Shown here: positions 6,884 to 6,918 of the stretch, piece by piece
Layout of the letters: every line of letters starts with the position of its first letter
Position numbering within the stretch: the stretch's first letter is position 1
Source of the DNA: Candidatus Latescibacterota bacterium
GTDB lineage: Bacteria; Latescibacterota; UBA2968; UBA8231
Length of the DNA stretch: 6,918 bases
Direction of reading: 5' to 3'
Assembly (NCBI GenBank): GCA_003529325.1
Contig: DPVW01000259.1
Span: 1-6,918 of the forward strand
The notes under the pieces: model-generated
The model's input: only the letters and a program-made list of their open reading frames with translations
What the model was told of the DNA's origin: nothing
Databases searched by the model: none
Program-made: the position numbers and the translations under genes

Positions 6884-6918
6884 GTGCGGCGCCCGATCCA
6901 ACAGGAAGGTTTGCCGGA
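6884..6918. other. Trailing non-coding end of window
   Basis: These 35 bases after the dioxygenase stop hold no start codon with a credible ribosome site and no hairpin with a T-run. An AGGAAGG at about 6903-6909 could be a ribosome site for a gene starting just beyond the edge, but that cannot be judged here. Confidence 0.3.

Noticed and set aside
6844..6916. 9-base inverted repeat (CGGCAAACC / GGTTTGCCG) around the dioxygenase stop.
   Set aside because: The arms are 55 bases apart, one is coding, and there is no T-run; a match of this size could be chance.
1..6918. CRISPR arrays, tRNA/rRNA genes, insertion sequences or phage-type genes.
   Set aside because: No regularly spaced DNA repeats, cloverleaf-like segments, transposase motifs or terminal inverted repeats were seen; nearly all of the window is explained by the four genes.

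Overview
The window reads as an ordinary, densely coded stretch of a GC-rich, Gram-negative-type bacterial chromosome. It holds four protein genes: two complete on the + strand, one complete on the - strand, and one + strand gene cut by the left edge. No RNA genes, insertion sequences, CRISPR arrays or phage genes were seen. The gene content is three exported proteins (modular beta-sandwich proteins with FlgD-like C-termini and an ASPIC/UnbV FG-GAP protein) plus a phytanoyl-CoA dioxygenase family enzyme. In my judgement this mix fits uncultured marine or sponge-associated lineages such as Latescibacterota, Poribacteria or other FCB-group relatives. That placement is inference from gene content only; there is no marker gene.

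Left half (1-4066, + strand): two adjacent paralogous genes separated by 41 bases, probably one operon. Both encode large secreted or surface proteins with the same order of parts: discoidin-like galactose-binding fold(s), a beta-rich module carrying a WSEWS motif, an unnamed conserved region, and a C-terminal Ig-like domain that opens with a PNGDG motif. The first lacks its N-terminus here; the second is complete, with a signal peptide.

Right half (4050-6883): a - strand gene for an exported, seven-loop FG-GAP (VCBS/CRTAC1-like) protein ends tail-to-tail with the second + strand gene, overlapping it by 17 bases. Its GTG start lies 44 bases from the ATG of a divergently read Fe(II)/2-oxoglutarate dioxygenase of the PhyH family. 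The last 35 bases are non-coding as far as visible.

The three exported proteins share a theme of extracellular carbohydrate, matrix or calcium binding, so a surface-adhesion or glycan-binding role is a reasonable guess. No partner proteins, transporters or regulators lie in the window to confirm it, and nothing links the dioxygenase to them beyond position. I found no convincing evidence of a new system. The most useful leads are the conserved unnamed region and WSEWS module shared by the paralogs, and the very tight divergent arrangement at 6024-6067.
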